From positions 62,001 to 126,000 of the forward strand of contig DUNN01000029.1 of NCBI GenBank assembly GCA_012839345.1: 64,000 nt of DNA, written 5' to 3'. Both the position numbers and the translations under genes were made by a program. A model generated the notes under the pieces. The model was given only the letters and a program-made list of their open reading frames with translations. It ran no database searches and had not been told where the DNA came from. This document shows, piece after piece, positions 41,235 through 49,772 of the stretch; within the stretch, counting starts at the first letter, position 1, and every line of letters begins with the position of its first letter. Source of the stretch: Clostridiales bacterium. GTDB taxonomy: Bacteria > Bacillota > Clostridia > Oscillospirales > Acutalibacteraceae.

Positions 41235-42212
41235 ATGAGGTTGACGGCAATGCAGCTGACGGAGCTATCTATTATTATTCCGGTTCGCAATATTGAACGG
41301 GAAATTCAGGGCATATTAAGTTCCGTGGCAGCGCAGACGGCGGGGCATGAAACGGAATTTATTATTGTAGATATGGGTTCCACCGACCAGACGGTACTGG
41401 AAGCCGTTCAAACCATTAAAGAGCAGAAGCTGCGCGGGTTCGTCATCCAAAACGGAGACGGCGCCGTTTCGGCCGCGCTGAATACCGGAATGCAGAAGTC
41501 CGGCGGAGAATATATTACTTTTATTTTCGCCCGTCGCCTTTACCGAAATTTTATTCATGGATACCTCGATACAGCGGCGCGTACATCGGCGGACTTTATC
41601 TACGGAAGTGTGACGGAAGCGGACTCCGCGGCCGCGGAGCGCAGGCTGCTCGGCAGGCCGCTGCAGCAGGAAAACGGAATCGAATCCATGAAAAAGATTC
41701 TGCGCGGAATGCTGCCGGTTGATATTTCTGCTATTCTGGTCAGACGGAGCATGATTCTGGGAAAGCGGATCCGCTTTTTTGACCATTGCGAACACGGTTA
41801 CGCGGAAGAGTTCGTGTACCGTTGCCTCCTTTCGGCGAATTCCATCGCACAGTCGCCCACGGTCCTTAAACGGGATGTCAGTATGGAACTGAAGCGCGGC
41901 AAGCAAAAGGCGATTGGAAAAGCAATTTTTCAGCATACCGATGCAATGCTTCGTATTCTTGACCACGTGAAAGCCGGCAGCCAGGAGGGCCCGGAGCTGA
42001 CCGCACTGCTGGAGCAGAATAAGATTCCGCAGACGATTATGGACGGAGTGGACATCATGCTCCGGGAAGGTGCACAGTATAACGCCGTGCGCGCGGTCCT
42101 GCGCGCCGGCGGCTACGACAAGCTGCTGGTAACGGGCCGACACACGTCCCCTGCGCTGAAACGACGTGTAAAGCTGTGGCAGTTTTTCCCGTGGCTGTAC
42201 AAGGCAAAATAA
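41235..42212 (+). CDS. Family 2 glycosyltransferase
   Basis: About 325 aa. LSIIIPVRNIEREIQGILSS begins the GT-A fold; FIIVDMGSTDQTV is the nucleotide-binding Asp region and VSAALNTGMQKSGGEYITFI precedes the position of the DxD motif. That motif is not clear: the protein has FARRLYRNF there, so metal binding may be altered and activity is uncertain. No membrane helix is evident. ATG 41235 and ATG 41250 are both plausible starts (the frame is open to 41175). No polysaccharide genes adjoin it. Confidence 0.72.
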   Translation: MRLTAMQLTELSIIIPVRNIEREIQGILSSVAAQTAGHETEFIIVDMGSTDQTVLEAVQTIKEQKLRGFVIQNGDGAVSAALNTGMQKSGGEYITFIFARRLYRNFIHGYLDTAARTSADFIYGSVTEADSAAAERRLLGRPLQQENGIESMKKILRGMLPVDISAILVRRSMILGKRIRFFDHCEHGYAEEFVYRCLLSANSIAQSPTVLKRDVSMELKRGKQKAIGKAIFQHTDAMLRILDHVKAGSQEGPELTALLEQNKIPQTIMDGVDIMLREGAQYNAVRAVLRAGGYDKLLVTGRHTSPALKRRVKLWQFFPWLYKAK

Positions 42213-42218
42213 GGTGAT

Positions 42219-42257
42219 ACGGCAAACTGCTCGTTTGGGCGGGTTGCCGTTTTTTTA
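42219..42257 (+). terminator. Terminator of the glycosyltransferase gene
   Basis: ACGGCAA (42219-42225) with TTGCCGT (42244-42250) then a run of eight T. Confidence 0.82.
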
Positions 42258-42291
42258 TAATTATTCTTTATTATTTTTATTAGAAAAATAA

Positions 42292-42320
42292 TTGACAGCC
42301 CATACTATGTTATATACAAT
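42292..42320 (+). promoter_or_regulatory. padR promoter with overlapping dyad
   Basis: TTGACA (42292-42297), 17 nt, TACAAT (42315-42320). The dyad TTATAT-ACA-ATATAA (42310-42324) covers the -10 element and would suit PadR autorepression. Confidence 0.68.
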
Positions 42321-42323
42321 ATA

Positions 42324-42350
42324 ATCCAATGGGGGGTATTTCCATTGGAT
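42324..42350 (+). promoter_or_regulatory. 5'-end hairpin enclosing the padR ribosome site and start codon
   Basis: ATCCAATGG (42324-42332) is perfectly complementary to CCATTGGAT (42342-42350). The G-run of the ribosome site lies between the arms and the TTG start (42345) is inside the right arm. The predicted transcript starts within the left arm. Confidence 0.6.
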
Positions 42351-42668
42351 ATACAGATCAAAAAAGGTCTGCTCGACGTGTGCGTTCTGGCGGTTATCCA
42401 GCGAAGGGATTCCTACGGATACCAGATTATGAAAGACCTTTCCAGCTGTATCGAAATCTCGGAATCGACACTGTACCCGATTTTGAAACGACTGGAAGCG
42501 AACCGATGCCTCTCCACTTATTCCATGGCTCATAACGGGCGTTTGAGAAAGTATTACCGAATCACTCCGCTGGGGCGGCAGAGACTGGCTGATTTTCTCG
42601 AGGAGTGGAAGGAACTGGAGCAAATGCACGATTTCATTTTGCAGGAGGAACACGAATCATATGAATAA
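42345..42668 (+). CDS. PadR-family transcriptional regulator
   Basis: 107 aa, the small PadR-s2 size. The winged helix is complete: KKGLLDVCVLAVIQRRDSYG, YQIMKDLSSCIEISESTLYP, ILKRLEANRCLSTY and RKYYRITPLGRQRL. Start TTG 42345 gives MDIQIKKG. It overlaps the next gene by 8 bp, an arrangement common for PadR with a HAAS-domain membrane protein. It probably represses its own operon in response to envelope-acting compounds; the effector is unknown. Confidence 0.92.
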   Translation: MDIQIKKGLLDVCVLAVIQRRDSYGYQIMKDLSSCIEISESTLYPILKRLEANRCLSTYSMAHNGRLRKYYRITPLGRQRLADFLEEWKELEQMHDFILQEEHESYE

Positions 42669-43716
42669 AGAGCAGTATTTAAGAAAACTTCGGTCGTTGA
42701 TTCGGAAACTGCCTAAAAGCGAGCAAAAAACCGTCATTGAATATTATCGTGAGATGATTGACGATAAGGTGGAAAATGGCCAGACGGAGGAACAGGCCGT
42801 CGCCGAATTGGGGGACGTCTTTCTTCTGGCGCAGAAGATTTTGGCGGAGAACCCGAACCGGAAGTGTTACAGCGCAAATCGGATTGCCGGTATTGTGGTG
42901 GCCAGTATTTTCGCCGTGCTCATTATCGCCGGAATTTGTTTCAACTCTCTTAGAACGTCCAGCACAGCAGCGGAGTCCTACGGGTTTGCCTGGAATTCCC
43001 AAAATCAAAACAGCGGAAGGGGCTCGGAGCCATTGGAAACCAAGACGGAAATGGCTTTGGCGGCGGAAACAAAGTGCATTTATATTGACGTGAGGGACAA
43101 GGAAATATCGGTGGAACGCGTGGAAGGTGATTCGATCTGCCTGACCTATCAGTCTTCCAAACAGGATCAGTTTACTTACACCAATACGAACGGCGTTATG
43201 AAGCTGATTAACCACAGTCAGGGCGGGTTTCACACGTTCGATTTCTTTGACTGGGATCCTCAAAGCCGAGTTACCGTGAGCGTGCCGGAAAGCTACGCAG
43301 GGGAAGTCTACCTGAGTACCAGCAACGGCACAATTTCGGCAGAGAATTTGTCGCACGCCACGGTGCTGACCTGCTCCACCAGCAACGGGAAAGTTTTGCT
43401 TTCCGATGTTCAGGCAGAACGGATTTCGGCGAACAACAGCAACGGGCGGATTGTGTTTACCGACGTGACCGCTTCGAAAGTGAACGCCGACACCAGCAAC
43501 GCAGAAATTTCCCTGCAGAAGCTAAACGCACCGGACATTGAGCTGGAAACCAGCAATGGCGGAATTCGCGGCAGCATTGTGGGCCGGGAAGAGGACTATA
43601 CCATTCACACCGATACCAGCAACGGAAGCTGTACCCCGGGCAGCCGTCAGGGCGGCAGCAAACGCCTTTTTGCGGACACCAGCAACGCAAGTATCCGCAT
43701 TGATTTTGTCGATTAA
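42661..43716 (+). CDS. HAAS-domain / DUF4097 membrane protein
   Basis: 351 aa. Residues 1-65 are a HAAS helical region (MNKEQYLRKLRSLIRKLPKS, then EEQAVAELGDVFLLAQKIL), ~75-97 one TM helix, and ~140-351 an extracellular beta-helix of DUF4097 type. The latter repeats a TSNG/TSNA motif about every 20 residues (STSNGTISAENL, CSTSNGKVLL, NNSNGRIVF, DTSNAEISL, ETSNGGIRG, DTSNGSC, DTSNASIRI), one turn each. It is co-expressed with PadR. The role may be sensing or scaffolding at the envelope; no enzyme motif is seen. Confidence 0.88.
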   Translation: MNKEQYLRKLRSLIRKLPKSEQKTVIEYYREMIDDKVENGQTEEQAVAELGDVFLLAQKILAENPNRKCYSANRIAGIVVASIFAVLIIAGICFNSLRTSSTAAESYGFAWNSQNQNSGRGSEPLETKTEMALAAETKCIYIDVRDKEISVERVEGDSICLTYQSSKQDQFTYTNTNGVMKLINHSQGGFHTFDFFDWDPQSRVTVSVPESYAGEVYLSTSNGTISAENLSHATVLTCSTSNGKVLLSDVQAERISANNSNGRIVFTDVTASKVNADTSNAEISLQKLNAPDIELETSNGGIRGSIVGREEDYTIHTDTSNGSCTPGSRQGGSKRLFADTSNASIRIDFVD

Positions 43717-43761
43717 TAATTTTTATATCTGAATTTGAAAAAACTGGAAAGGTGGCAGCTT

Positions 43762-44304
43762 ATGAAAAAGGCATTAATTGTTGTAGACTATCAAAAGGAT
43801 TTTGTCACCGGAAGCCTCGGTTTTCCAGGGGCAGAAACGCTCGACAAAGTGATTGCTGCCAAAATTCAGGAATACCGTTCTTCCGGCGGTGATGTCATTG
43901 TCACGCTGGATACGCACGCAGAAAATTATTTAGAAACCCAGGAAGGCAGAAATCTTCCTATTGTTCATTGTGTCCGAGATACCGATGGATGGAACCTATT
44001 TGGAGAAACAGCAAAGCAAATCTGGGAAACGGATTGTCGTTTTGAAAAGGGTACCTTCGGTTCGCTGGCTCTTGCGGAGTATTTGAAAGAGCGGGGCTAT
44101 GAACAGGTTGAACTGGTCGGCTTGGTGTCCAACATCTGTGTAATTTCCAATGCCGTGCTGGCAAAGGCGGCTCTGCCTGATGCGCAGATTATCGTAGACG
44201 CTGCCTGCACAGCGAGCAATGATGAAGCGATGAATGAAAAGGCTCTGGATGTTATGGAAGGAATTCAGATTAAGGTTATCCATCGGCAAGGCGAATCGAA
44301 TTGA
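43762..44304 (+). CDS. Isochorismatase-family cysteine hydrolase
   Basis: 180 aa from ATG 43762, with GGTGG upstream (frame open to 43735). The catalytic set is visible: Asp in ALIVVDYQKDFVTG, Lys in FEKGTFGSLALAEYL and Cys in VELVGLVSNICVISNAVLAK. The VSNICV cis-peptide loop and length fit nicotinamidase-like enzymes, which hydrolyse nicotinamide or similar amides in NAD salvage. No nadD or pncB neighbour supports a precise substrate. It lies 45 nt after the DUF4097 gene and may be in that operon. Confidence 0.87.
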   Translation: MKKALIVVDYQKDFVTGSLGFPGAETLDKVIAAKIQEYRSSGGDVIVTLDTHAENYLETQEGRNLPIVHCVRDTDGWNLFGETAKQIWETDCRFEKGTFGSLALAEYLKERGYEQVELVGLVSNICVISNAVLAKAALPDAQIIVDAACTASNDEAMNEKALDVMEGIQIKVIHRQGESN

Positions 44305-44512
44305 AACAGCGAAAGAAAGTTATATTAGAAGTCGAATATGAAAAAGCCGATGATGAAATGAATCCCTTTGCAGTTTTCAGACCATAGAAAAGATTTTTAT
44401 GATGCCGTTTTCCGATGCTTCGGGAGATGGCATTATTTTTTAATCAGACAAGGCGGGAAAAGAACCAACACACGGAGCATTTCTGGCAAGTGGGGCGTGG
44501 GCGGACTTTTCC
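44305..44512. other. Gap before miaB, nothing supported
   Basis: A 28-codon TTG-started frame (44301-44387, overlapping the isochorismatase stop; MKQRKKVILEVEYEKADDEM) is the only candidate and has no ribosome site of its own. I see no RNA gene or hairpin terminator here. Confidence 0.3.
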
Positions 44513-44541
44513 TTGAAGAAAACCGGAGCGCATGTTATAAT
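44513..44541 (+). promoter_or_regulatory. miaB operon promoter
   Basis: TTGAAG (44513-44518), 17 nt, TATAAT (44536-44541), with ~80 nt of leader. Confidence 0.65.
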
Positions 44542-44628
44542 AACACTGATTCCCCAGAACAGAAATTTCGCTGGGAAATCGGCATATGAATCGAATCTGA
44601 AACCATACCAACAGGGAGGGCAACCTTT

Positions 44629-46077
44629 TTGACCAATACAATTTCGGCCGAAGCGCCGGCACGTACCAGCGTACCACGTACCAACGTACCAATGCGTACG
44701 CAGGAGGACTATATGGCCGAGGTCGCGCAGATTATGGCAATCCGTGCGCGGGGGGACGTGCCGAAAGCTTTGGTTCGTACCTACGGCTGCCAGCAGAATG
44801 TGGCAGACGGGGAAAAAATTAAAGGGCAGCTGGAACAGATGGGCTTTTCTTTTACCGATCAGGAAGAGGAAGCCGATTTTATTCTGTTCAACACCTGCGC
44901 GGTCCGCGAGCACGCGGAAGACCGGGTGTTCGGCAACGTGGGTGCGCTGAAAAACATTAAGCGCCGCAACTCGTCGCTGATTATTGCGCTGTGCGGCTGC
45001 ATGATGGAAGAGGAACATGTCGCGGAGCGAATCCGCAAAAGTTTTCCTTTCGTCAATTTGGTGTTCGGCACACATGTTATTCACAAGCTGCCGGAGATGA
45101 TGTTTCAAACACTGACCTGTGGCCACCGCGTGTTTGAGCGTGGCGACGACAGCGCCGACAAGCAGATTGTCGAGGGTATTCCGGTTCACCGGGACGGCTC
45201 GGTCAAAGCGTGGGTCACCGTGATGTACGGGTGCGACAATTTCTGCTCGTACTGCATAGTTCCCTATGTGCGCGGCCGGGAACGCAGCCGCACGCCGCAG
45301 GCTGTTTACGAAGAGTTCCTGGGACTAGTGAAAGCGGGCTATAAAGATATTACCCTGCTTGGCCAAAATGTGAATTCCTATGGCAAAGGGTTGGAGGAAC
45401 CGGTGAACTTTTCCTCCCTGCTGCGCATGCTGGACGAGGTGGAGGGCGATTACCGCATCCGGTTTATGACGTCGCACCCCAAGGACGCGACCCACGAACT
45501 GATTGACACCATCGCCCAAAGCAAGCACATCAGCCACCACCTGCACCTGCCGTTCCAGTCCGGTAACGACCGTGTGCTGAGAGAGATGAACCGCGGCTAC
45601 ACTTCGGCGCAGTATCTGGATTTGGTGAATTACGCGAAATCGAAAATTCCCGACCTTTCCCTGACTTCCGACGTTATCGTCGGATTCCCGGGCGAAACCT
45701 ACGAGGAATTTCAGGATACGGTCCGTTTGATTCAACAGGTGGAATTTACCTCGCTGTTTACTTTCATCTATTCCCCACGCGAGGGAACCCGCGCTGCAAA
45801 GATGCCCGACCCCGTTTCGGCAGAGGAGAAATCCCGCTGGTTTGCAGAACTGTGCGCCGCGCAGGAGCAAATTGCGGCCAGACGCTGTGCTTCCATGGTC
45901 GGAACGGAACAGAAAGTGCTGGTCGAGGAGAAAAATGAAAAAAACGGGCTGTTAACCGGCCGCACGGACGGAAATATTATTGTTGATTTTCAGGGGAACG
46001 AAGCCAACATCGGCAATTTTACCCGGGTGAAGATTACCGCCGCGCGCAACTGGATTTTGACCGGCGAGGAACTTTGA
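44629..46077 (+). CDS. miaB: tRNA-2-methylthio-N6-isopentenyladenosine synthase
   Basis: 482 aa from TTG 44629 behind GGGAGG. UPF0004 domain with three cluster cysteines (VRTYGCQQNVAD, FNTCAVREHAED, ALCGCMMEE), radical SAM CxxxCxxC in YGCDNFCSYCIVPYVRGRE, and a C-terminal TRAM domain (LTGRTDGNIIVDF). It methylthiolates i6A37 of tRNAs; miaA, which makes i6A, is 6.3 kb downstream in the same run of genes. The N terminus has an extra ~30 residues encoded partly by four near-tandem CGTACCA units (44662-44691). Confidence 0.95.
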   Translation: MTNTISAEAPARTSVPRTNVPMRTQEDYMAEVAQIMAIRARGDVPKALVRTYGCQQNVADGEKIKGQLEQMGFSFTDQEEEADFILFNTCAVREHAEDRVFGNVGALKNIKRRNSSLIIALCGCMMEEEHVAERIRKSFPFVNLVFGTHVIHKLPEMMFQTLTCGHRVFERGDDSADKQIVEGIPVHRDGSVKAWVTVMYGCDNFCSYCIVPYVRGRERSRTPQAVYEEFLGLVKAGYKDITLLGQNVNSYGKGLEEPVNFSSLLRMLDEVEGDYRIRFMTSHPKDATHELIDTIAQSKHISHHLHLPFQSGNDRVLREMNRGYTSAQYLDLVNYAKSKIPDLSLTSDVIVGFPGETYEEFQDTVRLIQQVEFTSLFTFIYSPREGTRAAKMPDPVSAEEKSRWFAELCAAQEQIAARRCASMVGTEQKVLVEEKNEKNGLLTGRTDGNIIVDFQGNEANIGNFTRVKITAARNWILTGEEL

Positions 46078-46122
46078 ACCACAAACGACAGGTTTTGAAA
46101 ATATATATTAAGGAGTAATTCA

Positions 46123-46530
46123 ATGGATATTATCAGTTTGGCAAGGGAAATCGGTAAGGAAATTCAAAAGGACGAGCGTTACCTGAAAATGCATGTCGCC
46201 CAGCAGAACGCCGATGAGGACCAGCAGCTGCAGCAGATGATCGGCGAATTTAACCTGAAACGCATTGCCATTAATACGGAGTCCCAGAATGCAAACGCTG
46301 ACCCAGAGAAAATACAGACCCTAAATCGGGAGCTTCGCGCGGTTTACGAGCAGATTATGAAGAATCCGCGCATGACAGCTTACAATGAAGCCAAAAAGGA
46401 TTTTGATACGCTTTTAAAGCGCGTTAACGCCATTATTTCCCTTTCTGCCGAAGGGGAAGATCCGGAAACTGCGGATTACGAGGAGCATTCCTGCGGCGGG
46501 AACTGCAGTTCCTGCAGCGGCTGCCACTAA
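46123..46530 (+). CDS. ylbF: YlbF/YmcA-family protein
   Basis: 135 aa. All-helical YlbF fold (SLAREIGKEIQKDERYLKMH, QLQQMIGEFNLKRIAIN, MTAYNEAKKDFDTLLKRVN) with a Cys-rich tail CGGNCSSCSGCH. In Bacillus the YlbF-YmcA-YaaT complex carries Fe-S clusters and adjusts RNase Y and sporulation signalling. The tail could bind such a cluster. Its position between miaB and mutS is common in Clostridia. Which of the YlbF/YmcA paralogues it is cannot be said. Confidence 0.85.
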   Translation: MDIISLAREIGKEIQKDERYLKMHVAQQNADEDQQLQQMIGEFNLKRIAINTESQNANADPEKIQTLNRELRAVYEQIMKNPRMTAYNEAKKDFDTLLKRVNAIISLSAEGEDPETADYEEHSCGGNCSSCSGCH

Positions 46531-46566
46531 TTCGAAAAAATCTTTCAAGGAGGCGGTATTTGCGCT

Positions 46567-49176
46567 ATGGCAGCCTTATCCCCAATGATGCAGCAGTATT
46601 TTGAAATTAAGAATCAGTATCCCGACACGATACTGTTTTTCCGCCTCGGCGATTTTTACGAAATGTTTTACGATGACGCAAAACTTGCATCGAAGGAACT
46701 GGATTTAACGCTTACCGGCCGCGACTGCGGGCAAGAGGAGCGAGCGCCGATGTGCGGTGTTCCGTTCCACAGCTACGAAACTTACCTTGCCCGTCTGGTG
46801 GCCAAAGGCTACAAGGTGGCAATCTGCGAGCAGATGGAAGACCCAGCCTTGGCCAAGGGGTTGGTCAAGCGCGACATTATCCGTGTGGTTACCCCCGGAA
46901 CCGTGCTGGAAAGCAGCATGCTCGATGAAAGCCGGAATAACTATATCTGCTCGCTCTGTGTGGAAAACGCCGGGGCGGGCGTCTGCTTTGCGGACGTTTC
47001 CACCGGGGAGCTGCACGCTACCTCGCTTGCCGACGGCAACTTGACAGAGCAGCTGAAAAACGAGCTTTCTCGCTATTCCCCAAGGGAAATTCTGATTAAT
47101 CAGGAAGCGCTCGGCCTGGCGGAACTGCCGAAGTTTATACGCGAGCGCCTTTCCGCCAGCCTAGAACTGCTGGATCCGCCGGAATACGATACCAATGCCT
47201 GTACCACGCAGGTTCTGGAGCAGTTTCACCGGGAAACGCTCGACGCACTGGATTTGGGGGACAAGCCCGAAATTGTGCGCGCGCTTGGGGCGCTGTTCGG
47301 GTACTTGAAACGCACCCAGCGCACCGGGTTGGAGCGAATGACTTCCATCAACCTTTACACCGGCGCGCAGTACATGCACCTTGACCTGAACGCACGCCGC
47401 AACCTGGAGCTGTTGGAAACCATGCGCTCTAAGGAAAAACGCGGCTCACTGCTTTGGGTGCTGGACAAGACCCACACGCCCATGGGCAAACGCTTAATCC
47501 GCAGCTGGATCGAGCAGCCGCTGTTAAGCCCTGCACAGATCAGCCGCCGCCTGAACGCGGTGGAGGAGCTTACCCAGGATTCCATTCTGCGCGGCAGCAT
47601 TGCGGAGCAGCTGACCGGCATTCACGATTTGGAACGCTTGATGTCGCGGATTGTCTATGGTTCCGCAAACGGGCGGGAATTGCGCTCGCTTGCCTCTGCC
47701 ACGGAGCGGCTGCCCAAACTGAAAGAACTCATTTCTTCGACAAAGTCGGAGCTTCTTTCCCGCATTTGTGCAGAAATTGACGAACTGCAGGATGTCCGCT
47801 CCTTGATTGAACGCGCGATTGTAGAGGACCCGCCGTTTTCCGTGCGCGAGGGCGGCATTATTCAGCCGGGCTACAGCGAAGAACTGGACCTGCTGAAAGG
47901 CGATATGAGTGACAGCCAGGGCATCATTGCCCGGATCGAGGCGCAGGAGCGCGAACGCACGGGAATCCCGAAGCTGAAAGTCGGATACAACCGCGTATTC
48001 GGATATTATATTGAAATCAGCAACGGCTACAAGGACCAGGCACCGCCGGAGTACATACGCAAACAGACGCTCACAAACTGCGAGCGTTTCATCACGCCGG
48101 AACTGAAGGAACTGGAGGGCAAAATCCTCGGCGCGCACGACAAGTCCGTACAGTTGGAATATCAGCTGTTCGACGAGGTGCGCCGGAAGGTTGCAGAGCA
48201 GCTGAACCGTGTGCAGCAGACCGCACAGGCCGTTGCACGGCTGGACGTGCTGAATTCGTTCGCACAGGTTTCGGTTGACCATAACTATACGCGCCCTGTG
48301 GTGAATTTGGACGGAAAAATTATTCTGAAGGAAAGCCGCCATCCGGTTGTGGAAGTGCTGCTGGACGCACCCTTTGTGCCGAATGATGTTCAGCTGGATA
48401 TGGACGAAAACCGCGTGGCGATTATCACCGGTCCGAACATGGCCGGGAAATCCACCTATATGCGACAGACTGCGCTGATCGTTATCATGGCGCAGATTGG
48501 CTGTTTTGTGCCGGCCTCCTATGCCGAAATCGGCATTGTGGACAGCATTTTCACCCGTGTGGGCGCGTCGGATGACCTAGCTTCCGGCCAATCTACCTTT
48601 ATGGTGGAAATGTCGGAGGTGGCAGATATTATTCGCAGCGCCACGCCGCGAAGTTTGCTGATTCTGGACGAAATCGGGCGCGGCACCTCTACCTTTGACG
48701 GCATGAGCATTGCCCGCGCAGTGCTGGAATATGTTGCGGACAAACAGCAGCTTGGCGCAAAGGCGCTGTTTGCCACACACTACCATGAACTGACCATAAT
48801 GGAAGATTTGGTTGATGGGGTAAAAAATTACAACATCGCCGTGAAAAAGCGCGGCGACGACATCACGTTCCTGCGCCGCATTGTGCGGGGCGGGGCGGAC
48901 GACAGCTTCGGCATTGAAGTCGCAAAACTTGCGGGCGTACCGAACAAAGTGGTGAGCCGCGCAAAGCAGATTCTGGCAGAGCTGGAAAGCGGAAAGCAGG
49001 TTACGGCGCCCAAAAAGAGAAAAAAGCAGGACGACGAACCCGAAGAACTGCAGTTGGCGCTGACCCCTCCCAACGTGACGGAAGTAATGGAACGGCTGAA
49101 AAAGTTGGATGTTAACACACTGACCCCGATCGAGTGCATGAACACGCTGTTTGAGTTAAGCACGCTGGCAAAATAA
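46567..49176 (+). CDS. mutS: DNA mismatch repair protein MutS
   Basis: 869 aa. The mismatch-reading Phe-x-Glu is in FFRLGDFYEMF near the N terminus; connector, lever and clamp domains follow; the ATPase has GPNMAGKSTYMRQ (Walker A), ILDEIGRGTSTFDG (Walker B) and ATHYHELT. A C-terminal helix-turn-helix dimer region and a basic linker (APKKRKKQDD) end it. ATG 46567 has AAGGAGG upstream. It starts the mutS-mutL repair segment, interrupted by two acetyltransferase genes. Confidence 0.97.
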   Translation: MAALSPMMQQYFEIKNQYPDTILFFRLGDFYEMFYDDAKLASKELDLTLTGRDCGQEERAPMCGVPFHSYETYLARLVAKGYKVAICEQMEDPALAKGLVKRDIIRVVTPGTVLESSMLDESRNNYICSLCVENAGAGVCFADVSTGELHATSLADGNLTEQLKNELSRYSPREILINQEALGLAELPKFIRERLSASLELLDPPEYDTNACTTQVLEQFHRETLDALDLGDKPEIVRALGALFGYLKRTQRTGLERMTSINLYTGAQYMHLDLNARRNLELLETMRSKEKRGSLLWVLDKTHTPMGKRLIRSWIEQPLLSPAQISRRLNAVEELTQDSILRGSIAEQLTGIHDLERLMSRIVYGSANGRELRSLASATERLPKLKELISSTKSELLSRICAEIDELQDVRSLIERAIVEDPPFSVREGGIIQPGYSEELDLLKGDMSDSQGIIARIEAQERERTGIPKLKVGYNRVFGYYIEISNGYKDQAPPEYIRKQTLTNCERFITPELKELEGKILGAHDKSVQLEYQLFDEVRRKVAEQLNRVQQTAQAVARLDVLNSFAQVSVDHNYTRPVVNLDGKIILKESRHPVVEVLLDAPFVPNDVQLDMDENRVAIITGPNMAGKSTYMRQTALIVIMAQIGCFVPASYAEIGIVDSIFTRVGASDDLASGQSTFMVEMSEVADIIRSATPRSLLILDEIGRGTSTFDGMSIARAVLEYVADKQQLGAKALFATHYHELTIMEDLVDGVKNYNIAVKKRGDDITFLRRIVRGGADDSFGIEVAKLAGVPNKVVSRAKQILAELESGKQVTAPKKRKKQDDEPEELQLALTPPNVTEVMERLKKLDVNTLTPIECMNTLFELSTLAK

Positions 49177-49221
49177 ATGCAGTCGGTTTACACAGCGAAA
49201 TAGCAGCAAGGGGGAATCACA

Positions 49222-49728
49222 ATGCCGCAAATCTATCAGACCAAACAGCCGGGGCTGACCATTCGTTTTGCGCAGGAGGCGGATGTTCCGGCGATTCTGG
49301 ATTTTATCCGTGGGCTCGCGGAATACGAGCACATGACACAGGACGTTTCCGCAACGGAGGAGATTCTTCGCGATTCCCTGTTTGTTCGGAAAAAAGCCGA
49401 AACGGTTCTTGCCGAACAGGACGGAAAACCGGTTGGGTTTGCACTGTTTTTTCATAATTTTTCCACGTTCCTCGGCAAGCCGGGGATTTATCTGGAAGAT
49501 TTGTTTGTGTGGCCCGAGGCGCGCGGCCGCGGCGTAGGCAAAGCCTTGCTTTCGTTTTTAGCAAAGCTGGCGGTGGAACGCGACTGCGGACGGCTGGAAT
49601 GGTCGTGCCTGGACTGGAACGAACCGTCCATTTCGTTTTACCGTTCGATGGGCGCAGTTCCTCTGTCTGAATGGACCGTTTACCGGGAAACCGGCGCGTC
49701 GCTCACGGCTCTTGCAGAGCAGTTTTAA
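49222..49728 (+). CDS. GNAT acetyltransferase, diamine-acetyltransferase-like
   Basis: 168 aa. LTIRFAQEADVPAILDFIRG starts the GNAT fold; motif A (DLFVWPEARGRGVGKALLSF) binds acetyl-CoA; SFYRSMGAVPLSEWTVYR is motif B. FFHNFSTFLGKPGIYLEDLF closely matches spermidine/spermine N-acetyltransferase relatives. It lies between mutS and mutL; the substrate has no clear link to repair. Confidence 0.85.
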   Translation: MPQIYQTKQPGLTIRFAQEADVPAILDFIRGLAEYEHMTQDVSATEEILRDSLFVRKKAETVLAEQDGKPVGFALFFHNFSTFLGKPGIYLEDLFVWPEARGRGVGKALLSFLAKLAVERDCGRLEWSCLDWNEPSISFYRSMGAVPLSEWTVYRETGASLTALAEQF

Positions 49729-49772
49729 TATGATCACATCATCACATGAAAACCAAAAGGAAGATTTTTATC

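Noticed and set aside
44662-44691. CRISPR-like repeats
   Set aside because: Units are 7 bp and almost adjacent; there are no spacers of CRISPR size and no cas genes in the window.
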